From Bradyrhizobium erythrophlei (GTDB taxonomy: Bacteria > Pseudomonadota > Alphaproteobacteria > Rhizobiales > Xanthobacteraceae): DNA of 64,000 nucleotides. The stretch is from positions 1,364,001 to 1,428,000 of the forward strand of contig NZ_LT670818.1 of assembly GCF_900129505.1 (NCBI RefSeq), read 5' to 3'. A program made the translations under genes and the position numbers. The notes under the pieces are model-generated. The model saw only the letters and a program-made list of their open reading frames with translations. It did no database searches and was not told the DNA's origin. Below are positions 36,672-45,937 of the stretch, in pieces; positions within the stretch are counted from its first letter, which is position 1; every line of letters starts with the position of its first letter.

Positions 36672-39600
36672 ATGGCGTCGTGGCGTGACGACAAGGCCCG
36701 GGCGACTCTGATCCACGAAGCCGCGGGTAACGTGCAGCCGGGCAAGGCGCCCCGATCGTTTGCCGAGCATCTGTTCGGCCATACCAACCTCGAGGACCTC
36801 GCCAACTACGATGCGGCCTCCCTGGCCTTCCTGGCGGAACAGGCCTGGGAGCATGTGCAGCAACGCACGGCGGACCGTGCCGACATCCGCGTCATCAATC
36901 CGATGATGCCCGACGGGCGCGAGATTTCCGTGCTCGAAGTTCTCAACGACAACATGCCCTTCCTGTTCGATTCCACCATGGCGGAGCTCGCCGAGCAGGG
37001 CATCGAGGTCACGCTGGTCGCCCACCCGATTATCGCCGTGCAGCGCAACGAGCAAGGCAAGCTGCTGCAGCTCTACGGCGAAGCGCTGCCGGAGGGAGCA
37101 AAGGGCGAGCGCGAAAGCCTGATTCATTTCCACATCGCGCGCCTGGACGCTGATGCCGACCGCCAGAAGCTGATCGAGGGCCTGACCAAGACGCTCAACG
37201 ACGTGCGCGCCTGCGTCGTCGACTGGCGGGCCATGCGCACCCGAGTCGAGCAGGCGATCATGACTTTCCGCTCCAATCCGCCGCCGCTGCCGATCGACGA
37301 GGTCGCCGAAGCCAACCAGTTCCTGCAATGGCTGTGCGCCGACAATTTCACCTTCCTGGGCTTGCGAGAATATCGCTTCTCGCCCGACGCCGATGCGTCG
37401 GACGACATCAGCACGGGTGAAGGCCTCGGCATCCTGCGTGATCCCGATGTGAAGGTCCTGCGCCGCGGCACCGAAATGGTGGTCATGACGCCGGAAATCC
37501 GCGAATTCATGCGCGAGCCGACCGTCCTCATGGTGGTCAAGGCCAATGTGAACAGCCGCGTTCATCGCCGCGTCCGCATGGATTATGTCGGCATCAAACT
37601 GTATGCGCCCGACGGCCGGCTCGAGGGCGAGTTGCGCCTCGTCGGCCTGTTCACCTCGGGTGCCTATACCCGCTCGGCGCGGCAGATCCCCTATGTCCGC
37701 CACAAGGTCGAGCAAGTGTTGCAGCGCGCCGGCTTCGACCCAGCCAGTCATTCAGGCAAGGCGGTCCTGCATATCCTCGAAGAGTATCCACGCGACGAGC
37801 TCTTCCAGGTCGATACCGAAACGCTCTACAATTTCGTCATGGAAGTCCTGACGCTCTATGAGCGTCCCCGCGTACGGGCGCTGGCACGGGCCGACAAGTT
37901 CGACCGTTTCGTCTCCATCCTCGTCTTCATTCCGCGCGAGAAATACGACACCGATGTGCGCACGCGCGTCGCGGACTTCCTGGCGCAGGTCTATAAGGGG
38001 CGCTTGGCGGCCTCCTACGCCTCCTTCCCCGAGGGATCGCTTGCGCGCGTCCACTACATTATCGGGCGCTATGAGGGCAAAACGCCCGTCGTCGAGCGCG
38101 CGACGCTGGAAGCCGAGATCAGCGCCATCGCCGCGACCTGGGGCGACAAGCTGAAGGCGGCGCTCGGCGCCTCGACCGACGGCATGCGAGCGCGCATGCT
38201 CGCCAACCGTTACGCCCAGGCCTTCACTGGCGGCTACACCGAGGCCTTCGGCGCCTCGCAGGCGATTGCCGATATCGCCACCATCGAAAAGCTCACCCCG
38301 GCCCGGCCGGTGGCGATCTCAGCCCACCGCATCGAGGGCGAGGACGATCCAACACGCTTCGGACTCAAGGTCTTCTCGCATGGCGCGCCCCTGTCGCTGT
38401 CGTACCGGGTGCCGGTAATCGAACATCACGGCCTGCGCGTGGTCAACGAGCGCACCTATCAGATCGTGCCTCGCGCCATGCCGGCGCCGGCGCCGGTATG
38501 GCTGCACGACATGACGATCGAGGCCAACGACGGCAAGCCGATCGTGATCAGCTTGGAATTCAGCCAGCGCCTGGAAGCCTCGATCATGGCGGTGGTCGGC
38601 GATCGGGCCGAATCCGACGGATACAACGCCCTCATCCTGCGTACGGCTCTGAGCTGGCGCGAGGTTTCGACCATCCGGGCACTCTCCCGCTACCTGCACC
38701 AGATCCGCGCTCCGTTCAGCCAGGACTACATGTGGGAGACCTTGCGCAAGAACACCGCGATCACCGCCAGCATGGTCGCACTGTTCCAGGCTCGCCTCGA
38801 TCCGCGCCTCGCCACCACCGACGCCGAGCGCTCGGCACGTGAGACGCCCCTCCTCACCGAGATCGAGGAGCAACTCAAATCCGTCGCTTCGCTCGACGAA
38901 GACCGCATCCTGCGCCGCTTCACCAATTTGGTGCAGGCAACCATCCGCACCAATCTGTGGCAGATCGGCCAAGACGGACATCCGCGTCCGGTGATCTCCT
39001 TCAAGTTCGACGCGCGCAAGATCGAGGACCTGCCGGCCCCGCGGCCGCTCTACGAGATCTTCGTCTATTCGCCGCGTGTCGAAGGCATTCATCTGCGCTT
39101 CGGCAAGGTCGCGCGCGGTGGGTTGCGCTGGTCTGACCGGCCGCAGGATTTCCGCACCGAGATCCTCGGCCTGGTCAAGGCCCAGCAGGTCAAGAACGCC
39201 GTGATCGTGCCAGTCGGCGCCAAAGGCGGCTTTGTGCCCAAACGCCTGCCACCGCCCTCCAATCGCGACGCCTTCATGGCCGAAGGTACCGAAGCCTATC
39301 GCATCTTCGTTCGCTCCATGCTCGAGCTTACCGACAATATCGACGGCGACATCATCGTGCCGCCCGACTCCACCGTGCGGCATGACGGCGACGACCCCTA
39401 TCTCGTGGTCGCCGCGGACAAGGGCACCGCCACCTTTTCCGACATCGCCAACACGATCTCTGCCGAGAAGGGCCATTGGCTCGGTGATGCCTTCGCCTCC
39501 GGCGGCAGTCAGGGCTATGACCACAAGAAGATGGGGATCACGGCGCGCGGCGCCTGGGAGGCGGTGAAGCGCCATTTCCGCGAACTCGGCACCGACATTC

Positions 39601-41495
39601 AGAGCATGCCTTTCACGGTCGCCGGCGTGGGCGACATGTCCGGCGATGTGTTCGGCAATGGCATGCTGCTCTCGCCGGCGACGAGGCTCGTCGCTGCTTT
39701 CGATCACCGCGACATCTTCATTGATCCCTTGCCAGACCCGGCCGTCAGCCACGCCGAACGCCTGCGCATATTCACCCTGCCGCGGTCGAGTTGGCAGGAT
39801 TACAACAACGCGCTGATCTCGCAAGGCGGCGGCGTTTTCTCGCGCTCGCTCAAGGCCATTCCGCTCGCCCCGGAAGTGCGCACCCTTCTTGATCTCGATA
39901 AGCCGCAAGCCACGCCTTTCGAGGTGATGACGGCGATCCTCAAAGCGCGCGTGGACCTTGTGTGGTTTGGCGGCATCGGCACCTATATCCGCGCGTCGGG
40001 TGAAAGCGACGATCAGGTCGGCGACCGCGCCAACGATCCGATCCGGATCACGGGTGCCGATGTCCGCGCCCGCGTGATTGGCGAGGGAGCCAATCTCGGC
40101 GTCACCCAGCGCGGCCGCGTCGAAGCCGCGCAGACGGGCGTCAAGCTCAACACCGACGCGATCGACAATTCGGCCGGCGTGAACACCTCCGACGTCGAGG
40201 TCAATATCAAGATCGCGCTGGCGCGCCCCGAGCGCGAGGGACGCCTCAGTGCGGCTGACCGCAACAGCCTGCTGGCCGCGATGACCGACGAGGTCGGCGC
40301 CCTGGTGCTACGCAACAATTATCTGCAGACGCTGGCGCTTTCGCTGGCCGAACGCAAGGGCCTGGCCGAGACCGGCTTCCTCACTCGCCTGATGCAGTCG
40401 CTCGAGCAGCGCGGCCTCCTCAGCCGCGCTGTGGAATTCCTGCCCGACGATGCGGCGATCGCCGAACGCGCCCGGCGCGGCCAATCCTTGACTCGGCCGG
40501 AACTTGCCGTGCTGCTCGCTTACGCCAAGCTGACACTTTACGACGATCTGCTCGTCACCAGCGTGCCCGACGATCCGTATCTCGCCCGCGAATTGTCTCA
40601 GTACTTCCCGCGCGAGGTTGAGGACAAATTCTCCGCTGCAGTGGAACACCATCGACTTCGGCGGGAGATCATCGCAACCAATCTCGCCAATACCGTTATC
40701 AATCGCGGCGGCCCGGCCTGTGTCGTGCGCCTGATCGACGAGACGGATGCCGACGTGTCGACCATTGTCATGGCCTTCGTGGCGGTAGGTGAATCCTACG
40801 ATCTGAAGCGGCTGAATGACGCGATCGATGGACTCGACACCCGCATCGACGAGAAATTGCAACTCGGCCTTTACGCGGCGATTCAGAATCTCCTGCTCTC
40901 CCGCATGGTCTGGTATGTGCGCAATGTTGATTTCGAGGCCGGCCTGGACTCGGTCATCGCGCGCTTCGGCCCGAGCATCCGCGAGATCATCACGGGACTC
41001 GACAAGACCCTGCCGGAGGACTTGCAGGCCGGGCGCAGCAAGCGACGGCAGGATCTGATCGATGCCGGCGTCCCAGCCGACCTCGCGGGCGAGCTCGCTG
41101 ATCTCGACGCCTTGGTCTCGGCACCGGATATCGTGACCGTCGCGGAGCGCACCAGCCGGACCATCGGCGACGCCGCCGCAACCTTCTTCGCCGCCGAGGC
41201 TAATTTCCGCCTCGATCGCCTTATAGCCGCCGCACGCAGCGTACCGGCAAACGATAATTTCGAACGTCTCGCCATTGATCGCGCCGTCGATCAGATCGCA
41301 GCTGCCGAAAGAAGACTGGCTGCGGATATGCTGGCGACCGGCGAATGCGGCCTGCAGGCCGCCGGGACTTGGCTCGCGGCTCATCCTGAAGCGACGCGCA
41401 TCCGCCGCTCGGTCGAGGAGATTACTGCCAGCGGCCTCACGCTCGCGAAGCTGACAGTGGCGGCGAACTTGCTGGGGGATATGGTGAAGGGCTGA
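36672..41495 (+). CDS. NAD-specific glutamate dehydrogenase, large (about 180 kDa) type
   Basis: A 1607-aa enzyme that oxidatively deaminates glutamate to 2-oxoglutarate with NAD. The length is typical of the large bacterial GDH class (about 1600 aa). A long N-terminal regulatory part with ACT-like segments precedes the catalytic core: GKVARGGLRWSDRPQDFRTE, the lysine in VPVGAKGGFVPKR, then DGDIIVPPDSTVRHDGDD and the nucleotide-binding part near GVGDMSGDVFGNGMLLS. I chose the ATG at 36672 (MASWRDDKAR) because GGAGG lies 5 nt before it; an ATG at 36660 overlaps that site. It stands alone, between the IS-disturbed region and the epoxide hydrolase. Confidence 0.95.
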   Translation: MASWRDDKARATLIHEAAGNVQPGKAPRSFAEHLFGHTNLEDLANYDAASLAFLAEQAWEHVQQRTADRADIRVINPMMPDGREISVLEVLNDNMPFLFDSTMAELAEQGIEVTLVAHPIIAVQRNEQGKLLQLYGEALPEGAKGERESLIHFHIARLDADADRQKLIEGLTKTLNDVRACVVDWRAMRTRVEQAIMTFRSNPPPLPIDEVAEANQFLQWLCADNFTFLGLREYRFSPDADASDDISTGEGLGILRDPDVKVLRRGTEMVVMTPEIREFMREPTVLMVVKANVNSRVHRRVRMDYVGIKLYAPDGRLEGELRLVGLFTSGAYTRSARQIPYVRHKVEQVLQRAGFDPASHSGKAVLHILEEYPRDELFQVDTETLYNFVMEVLTLYERPRVRALARADKFDRFVSILVFIPREKYDTDVRTRVADFLAQVYKGRLAASYASFPEGSLARVHYIIGRYEGKTPVVERATLEAEISAIAATWGDKLKAALGASTDGMRARMLANRYAQAFTGGYTEAFGASQAIADIATIEKLTPARPVAISAHRIEGEDDPTRFGLKVFSHGAPLSLSYRVPVIEHHGLRVVNERTYQIVPRAMPAPAPVWLHDMTIEANDGKPIVISLEFSQRLEASIMAVVGDRAESDGYNALILRTALSWREVSTIRALSRYLHQIRAPFSQDYMWETLRKNTAITASMVALFQARLDPRLATTDAERSARETPLLTEIEEQLKSVASLDEDRILRRFTNLVQATIRTNLWQIGQDGHPRPVISFKFDARKIEDLPAPRPLYEIFVYSPRVEGIHLRFGKVARGGLRWSDRPQDFRTEILGLVKAQQVKNAVIVPVGAKGGFVPKRLPPPSNRDAFMAEGTEAYRIFVRSMLELTDNIDGDIIVPPDSTVRHDGDDPYLVVAADKGTATFSDIANTISAEKGHWLGDAFASGGSQGYDHKKMGITARGAWEAVKRHFRELGTDIQSMPFTVAGVGDMSGDVFGNGMLLSPATRLVAAFDHRDIFIDPLPDPAVSHAERLRIFTLPRSSWQDYNNALISQGGGVFSRSLKAIPLAPEVRTLLDLDKPQATPFEVMTAILKARVDLVWFGGIGTYIRASGESDDQVGDRANDPIRITGADVRARVIGEGANLGVTQRGRVEAAQTGVKLNTDAIDNSAGVNTSDVEVNIKIALARPEREGRLSAADRNSLLAAMTDEVGALVLRNNYLQTLALSLAERKGLAETGFLTRLMQSLEQRGLLSRAVEFLPDDAAIAERARRGQSLTRPELAVLLAYAKLTLYDDLLVTSVPDDPYLARELSQYFPREVEDKFSAAVEHHRLRREIIATNLANTVINRGGPACVVRLIDETDADVSTIVMAFVAVGESYDLKRLNDAIDGLDTRIDEKLQLGLYAAIQNLLLSRMVWYVRNVDFEAGLDSVIARFGPSIREIITGLDKTLPEDLQAGRSKRRQDLIDAGVPADLAGELADLDALVSAPDIVTVAERTSRTIGDAAATFFAAEANFRLDRLIAAARSVPANDNFERLAIDRAVDQIAAAERRLAADMLATGECGLQAAGTWLAAHPEATRIRRSVEEITASGLTLAKLTVAANLLGDMVKG

Positions 41496-41901
41496 GTGCG
41501 CTCGCTCACGATAAGTGATTCGGGGATATGAGCGCTCGTAGATGGTAGATGCTGTGGGAAACCGGGTTTCGCGAGCAAACGCTCACCGATCAGCTCCCGC
41601 GCCGGAGCGGCATCGTAGAATTTCGAACAAGATCGTGAAATTGGCGCGCCACGGCCGAAGATGGGCACTACTCCCTCACGATTCCCCTATGATGCCGAAG
41701 CCCGCGATACGCTACAATCGGCAAGTCTACGATGCTCTGCCATCTAGCACTACGCATCGTGGATCCCCCGATGTTGCGGGTGCTCCGCTTACCCCTCAAT
41801 AGCGGTAATCTCGCTCAGCCTCCCAGATAGACGCGAAGGGCCAATGCACAAAACGCGACATTGCGTTGCTTTCCGCGTCTACGCAAGTCCCCGTTCGCGA
41901 T
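41496..41901. other. Intergenic, nothing recognised
   Basis: About 400 bp between convergent genes (glutamate dehydrogenase and epoxide hydrolase). No gene, strong terminator hairpin or repeat copy was found. Confidence 0.5.
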
Positions 41902-42864
41902 CTATAACTGTTTCAGGAATTCCAGGAGCGCATTGCTTACGTCTTTGGCGCGCTCTTGCTGAGTCCAATGACCGCAACCTTTCAAGACTATTGTCTCGCG
42001 AAGCAAGGGCACGAACTGTTTCAGGCTAGGGACGAGATGGCTCCAACTCGGCGATCTGTAAACCCCGTCTCGATCGCCAACGACATAGAGTGCCGGGACC
42101 TGAACCTTTGCGCCGGACCATGGTGCGAGCAACTCCCAATTGCGATCAATGTTGCGATACCAATTCAAACCTCCTCCAAAGCCGGTGCGCTTGAACTCTT
42201 CAACGTAAAATTCGATGTCACCGTCCGTGAGCCACGTCGGCAATGATTGGGTTGTAGGCTTCCCATCAAGCCAACCCCCCTCACTAGGAAGCATCGTGAG
42301 CGACGCAGGATCTTCAACCGGCGCATCGCCAGATAGAGCGAACAATGTCGTCTTGATTGCGTTGTGGACGTCTTTTTCGAGTTCTGCCTCGGCAACGCCC
42401 GGCGTCTGGAAATACAGTTGATAGAAGCGCTGCTTTTCGGTCCTCGGCATGACGGTGCTTGGTCGGTTGGGACCACGCACCTGAAACGGCACGCTCAAGC
42501 CAACGACGGCCCTAAATCGATCCGGTCTGAACAGAGCGCAGCGCCAAGCGACCGGCGCTCCCCAATCATGTCCGACAACGACTGCTTGATCCGTGCCGAT
42601 CGCGTCGAGCAATCCGACCATGTCTCCGGTCAAATGCAATAGAGTGTATTGATCGATCGCATCAGGTTTGTCCGTCTGCCCGTAACCACGCATGTCGGGC
42701 GCGATGGCGCGATATCCGGCGGCGGCGAGCGCTTCCAATTGGTGCCGCCACGAATACCAGCACTCCGGAAAGCCATGGCAGAGAAGCACGGTGGGGCCGC
42801 TCCCTGCTTCGGCCAGGTGCATTCGAATGCCATTTGTCTCGATAAATCGATGCGAGATCGTCAT
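41902..42864 (-). CDS. Alpha/beta-fold epoxide hydrolase
   Basis: A 320-aa soluble epoxide hydrolase of the alpha/beta-hydrolase fold. The oxyanion motif is LCHGFPECWYSWRHQL, the nucleophile Asp is in VVGHDWGAPVAW, and the catalytic His is in KGCGHWTQQE. The late acidic residue is in VVGDRDGVY. The cap domain includes tyrosines (RFYQLYFQT) that would polarise the epoxide. It adds water to epoxides to give diols; the natural substrate is unknown. The start at 42864 has GGAGG 7 nt upstream. Confidence 0.9.
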   Translation of the reverse strand: MTISHRFIETNGIRMHLAEAGSGPTVLLCHGFPECWYSWRHQLEALAAAGYRAIAPDMRGYGQTDKPDAIDQYTLLHLTGDMVGLLDAIGTDQAVVVGHDWGAPVAWRCALFRPDRFRAVVGLSVPFQVRGPNRPSTVMPRTEKQRFYQLYFQTPGVAEAELEKDVHNAIKTTLFALSGDAPVEDPASLTMLPSEGGWLDGKPTTQSLPTWLTDGDIEFYVEEFKRTGFGGGLNWYRNIDRNWELLAPWSGAKVQVPALYVVGDRDGVYRSPSWSHLVPSLKQFVPLLRETIVLKGCGHWTQQERAKDVSNALLEFLKQL

Positions 42865-43746
42865 TGCCAACCTCCGTAAGATCCAGTCACATTGTGAGCT
42901 CCAGCCACAACCGAAGTGGCTCCGCCGACACCCAGTCGAACGGCGGACCGCCAAAACGACATGCTCTACGAATTTATTTTCGAGCCCGCACCGCGCCTCC
43001 GGCAGCATCGGCGCAAGGTCGGCTTCGGGTCAATCGCGTCGATTTTGCGACGTCTGCTTTAGCGTCCGCTATCCACAATACCGGACATTCACGTCCGATT
43101 GGGACTGGCCTGCCTGTCGCCTTGCCGCGCCCGAATTGCAAACGACCGGCGCAGCCGCGGCAGCTCCGGCGTTCTGCCCTCGACCGGCTAAGAGACATGA
43201 GCTGCACCTGCGGTCGACAAAGACCCGGCATATCAACTGCGCCAAATCCACGCGGAAGCTGCTCGCGTCATGCTTGTCCTGGTTTTTGTCCGATGGCGGT
43301 TTGGCGAACGATAGCGCAGGACCGGCGAGGCGCAGACAACCGACCGCTTGATAGCAGGATAAAAGGGCAAGGTGCGCCGTGGTCGATCTTCAGACAGTGC
43401 AGAAGCTTATCGCAATTTTTCTGGCATCTCCGCACATTGCAAGAATCCGGGTTCTCGTTTGCGCTCAAGAGGTCAGTGCAATGTGCGGCCGAGACCGACC
43501 TGGCTTGGCGTTGCTGAGCGATCGGCGCTTGGAATGGCGCTGCCGGACCAAGCGACGCCGGTCAAGGCTCGCGCTCGCGCGCGCCCGGCTCTGCCGGCTC
43601 ACGGCCTTGACGGGCCTCGCCTGCGCCGGCGTTTGACGGCCACGCGCTGATGGCTCAGCGCGAGCGAGTTGCCGCTCCTCGTCGAACGAATCGGCGGACA
43701 AACTTGCGCCGTTCTCTCGATTGAGTCTGCTTGCCGAAGGGGCGCC
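42865..43746. other. Gene-poor stretch upstream of the recombinase
   Basis: About 880 bp with only short overlapping frames on both strands, none with family resemblance or a good ribosome binding site. It lies between the epoxide hydrolase and the recombinase module, and may be decayed DNA. I found no copy of the tRNA-Arg 3' end here that would mark a left attachment site. Confidence 0.45.
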
Positions 43747-43989
43747 ATGGCTCATCATCAGAAATCTCGGCCGAGGCGAACGCGGTCATTGGGTCCGTTG
43801 CCCGACGACCTCTACGACCATTTGCGGCCACCAGTTCGACGAAAGGGCCGCCCGGCAAAGAAGAAGCAATCTGAGTGGACCGTGACCGACGACTGGCCTG
43901 ATGAGGTCCCGATCACCGAGGCCGAGATCGAGGTATTCGAGGCCTGGTTCGGCGACCTGTTCGACGAATTGTTTTCAACCCGCCACTGA
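43747..43989 (+). CDS. Small hypothetical protein upstream of the recombinase
   Basis: An 80-aa protein beginning MAHHQKSRPRRTRSLG. The first 45 residues are strongly basic (RRKGRPAKKK); the rest is acidic (DDWPDEVPITEAEIEVFEAW). The bipolar charge suggests a nucleic-acid or protein-binding helper, but no family is recognised. It ends 22 bp before the recombinase start and is probably cotranscribed, so a link to recombination (for example a directionality factor) is a guess from position. Confidence 0.55.
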   Translation: MAHHQKSRPRRTRSLGPLPDDLYDHLRPPVRRKGRPAKKKQSEWTVTDDWPDEVPITEAEIEVFEAWFGDLFDELFSTRH

Positions 43990-44011
43990 GCCCTTTGCTT
44001 TGGAGATCGCC

Positions 44012-45637
44012 ATGACGATGCCGGTTCGTGCAGCCCTCTACCTGCGAGTCTCGACAGGCCGGCAGGCAGAGAATGATCTTTCCATCCCGGACCAACGCCG
44101 CCAGGCGAAGGCCTATTGTGCATCGCGCGGCTGGGAGATCGTCGCTGACTATGTCGAACCCGGCCTGTCCGCCACCGATGACCGAAGGCCGGAATTCCAG
44201 CGCATGATCGACGCGGCAACCACCAAGCCGCCGGCGTTCGATGTGATCCTGGTCCACAGCTTCAGTCGATTCTTCCGCGACCAGTTCCAGCTCGAGTTCT
44301 ATGTCCGCCGCCTCGCCAAAGCCGGTGTCCGGCTGGTCTCGATCACCCAGGAGCTCGGCGACGACCCGATGAGCAACATGATCCGCCAGATCATGGCGCT
44401 GTTTGACGAGTACCAGTCCAAGGAGAACGCCAAGCACACGCTTAGGGCCATGAAGGAGAGCGCCCGTCAGGGATTCTGGAATGGCGCGTTGCCCCCGATC
44501 GGCTATCGGATCGTGGAGGCCTCCGAGCAACGCGGACACCGGACCAAGAAGACCCTTGAGATCGACCCCGTCCAGGCCGAGACCGTGCGCCTGATCTTCC
44601 GGCTCGCACGGGAGGGCAGCGGAAGCTCGGGGCTGATGGGCGTCAAGTCCATCGCCACGCACCTGAACGCTATTGGCATCCGCACCCGCGACGGCGGGCG
44701 CTGGGGTGTCGATGCCGTCCACATGGTGCTGACCCGGACGACCTACATCGGCCGCCACCGCTTCAACACCAAGTTCTGGAAGACCCGCGAGCGCAAGGCG
44801 GAGACTGAAGTCGTGGAAATGGCAGTGCCAGCAATCGTCGACAAGGAGGAATTTGAGGTCGTCCAAATGCTGCTCAAGAGCCGCAGTCCCGCGATGATCG
44901 CCCCAAGGGGCCCGACGCTCCTTACCGGCATCTGCTTCTGCGCCGCTTGCGGTGGAGCGATGACGCTGCGCACCGGCAAGAGCGGCCGTTACCGCTACTA
45001 CACCTGCTGCACCAAAGCCCGCCAGGGCGAAACCGGTTGTCCGGGTCGCACCGTCCCGATAGAAAAACTCGACAATCTGGTCGCGGAGTACATCGAGCAG
45101 CGTTTGTTGCAGCCCAAGCGACTTGAGCGGCTTTTGTCGCACGTACTCGATCGTCGCACCGAGCGCGCCGAGCGACGAAAGTCGCATATCGCCGAATTGC
45201 GCAAGCGGGCGACTGAGGCAGACGCCAAACTCAAGCGGCTTTACGACGCCATCGAGAACGGCGTCGCCGATCTGTCCGACCCCATGCTGAAGGGCCGCAT
45301 CGGTGAACTGAAGGCCACGCGCGATCAGGCCCGCCTTGACGCAGAGAGGGCCGAGGACGCGATTGATCGCGCCGGCCCGACCGTCACGCCACAGACCCTC
45401 AAGACCTTTGCCAGGACCGCCCGCAAGCGGATGCGGACCGAGAACGGCGGCTACCGCCGCGATCACCTGCGCGCGCTCGCCCAACGTATCGAAGTCGACC
45501 AGAAAGAACTGCGCATCATGGGATCGAAAAGCGTACTGCTGCGCACGCTCGTCGCCGCATCAAGCGCAAAAACGGCGGGTTTTGGCGTGCCCAGTTCTGT
45601 ACCGAAGTGGCGCGCCCGAAGAGATTCGAACTCCTGA
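44012..45637 (+). CDS. Large serine recombinase whose 3' end overlaps tRNA-Arg
   Basis: A 541-aa site-specific recombinase. The resolvase-type catalytic domain (1-150) has the nucleophile Ser in ALYLRVSTGRQAEN and the arginine cluster in SFSRFFRDQ. The recombinase domain (about 160-280) and a zinc ribbon (CFCAACGGAM ... YYTCCTKARQGETGC, about 308-345) follow, then a coiled coil (about 370-470). The ATG at 44012 has TGGAG upstream. Codons 533-541 and the stop lie on the complement of the tRNA-Arg 3' part. This suggests that insertion into the tRNA supplied the gene's end. Confidence 0.92.
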   Translation: MTMPVRAALYLRVSTGRQAENDLSIPDQRRQAKAYCASRGWEIVADYVEPGLSATDDRRPEFQRMIDAATTKPPAFDVILVHSFSRFFRDQFQLEFYVRRLAKAGVRLVSITQELGDDPMSNMIRQIMALFDEYQSKENAKHTLRAMKESARQGFWNGALPPIGYRIVEASEQRGHRTKKTLEIDPVQAETVRLIFRLAREGSGSSGLMGVKSIATHLNAIGIRTRDGGRWGVDAVHMVLTRTTYIGRHRFNTKFWKTRERKAETEVVEMAVPAIVDKEEFEVVQMLLKSRSPAMIAPRGPTLLTGICFCAACGGAMTLRTGKSGRYRYYTCCTKARQGETGCPGRTVPIEKLDNLVAEYIEQRLLQPKRLERLLSHVLDRRTERAERRKSHIAELRKRATEADAKLKRLYDAIENGVADLSDPMLKGRIGELKATRDQARLDAERAEDAIDRAGPTVTPQTLKTFARTARKRMRTENGGYRRDHLRALAQRIEVDQKELRIMGSKSVLLRTLVAASSAKTAGFGVPSSVPKWRARRDSNS

Positions 45638-45684
45638 CCCCTAGATTCGTAGTCTAGTGCTCTATCCAGCTGAGCTACGGGCGC
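45608..45684 (-). tRNA. tRNA-Arg (anticodon ACG)
   Basis: A complete 77-nt cloverleaf on the minus strand. The acceptor stem is GCGCCCG/CGGGCGC, the D arm begins GCTCAGCTGGATAGAGC, and the anticodon stem-loop is CTAGA-CTACGAA-TCTAG with anticodon ACG. TTCGAAT is in the T loop and CCA is encoded. Its 3' third (45608-45637) is overlapped by the recombinase gene on the other strand, marking a likely integration site. Confidence 0.96.
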
Positions 45685-45814
45685 GTGTTTCGCTGGGCAT
45701 CTTGGGCTCAACAGCCCGCATGCATTGTGAGGCATGTCCAGAGGTCGCGAAAGCGCCCCCTAGCTACCGGCTCCGGCCCGGCTTGGCAAGGTCCGGAAGG
45801 CGGCAGATTCCACC

Positions 45815-45906
45815 GTCATTCCGGGGCGATGCGGAGCGTCGAACCCGGAATCTCGCGCAATTACCCTGGATTCCGGGTTCATCGCTCCGCGATGCCCCGG
45901 AATGAC
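45815..45906. repeat. Palindromic intergenic element R1
   Basis: An inverted repeat bounded by GTCATTCCGGGGC and GCCCCGGAATGAC, with inner arms GAACCCGGAATC and GATTCCGGGTTC in the same order. The centre is interrupted by about 14 nt. It lies between tRNA-Arg and the histidine kinase gene. Confidence 0.85.
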
Positions 45907-45937
45907 CAAATTTCTTAAGTCCTGGCTGCCTGGCTTC

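Noticed and set aside
45336..45644. A short frame ending in GAPEEIRTPDP
   Set aside because: This ending is a known artefact from translating the 3' part of a tRNA gene; the sequence here is tRNA-Arg.
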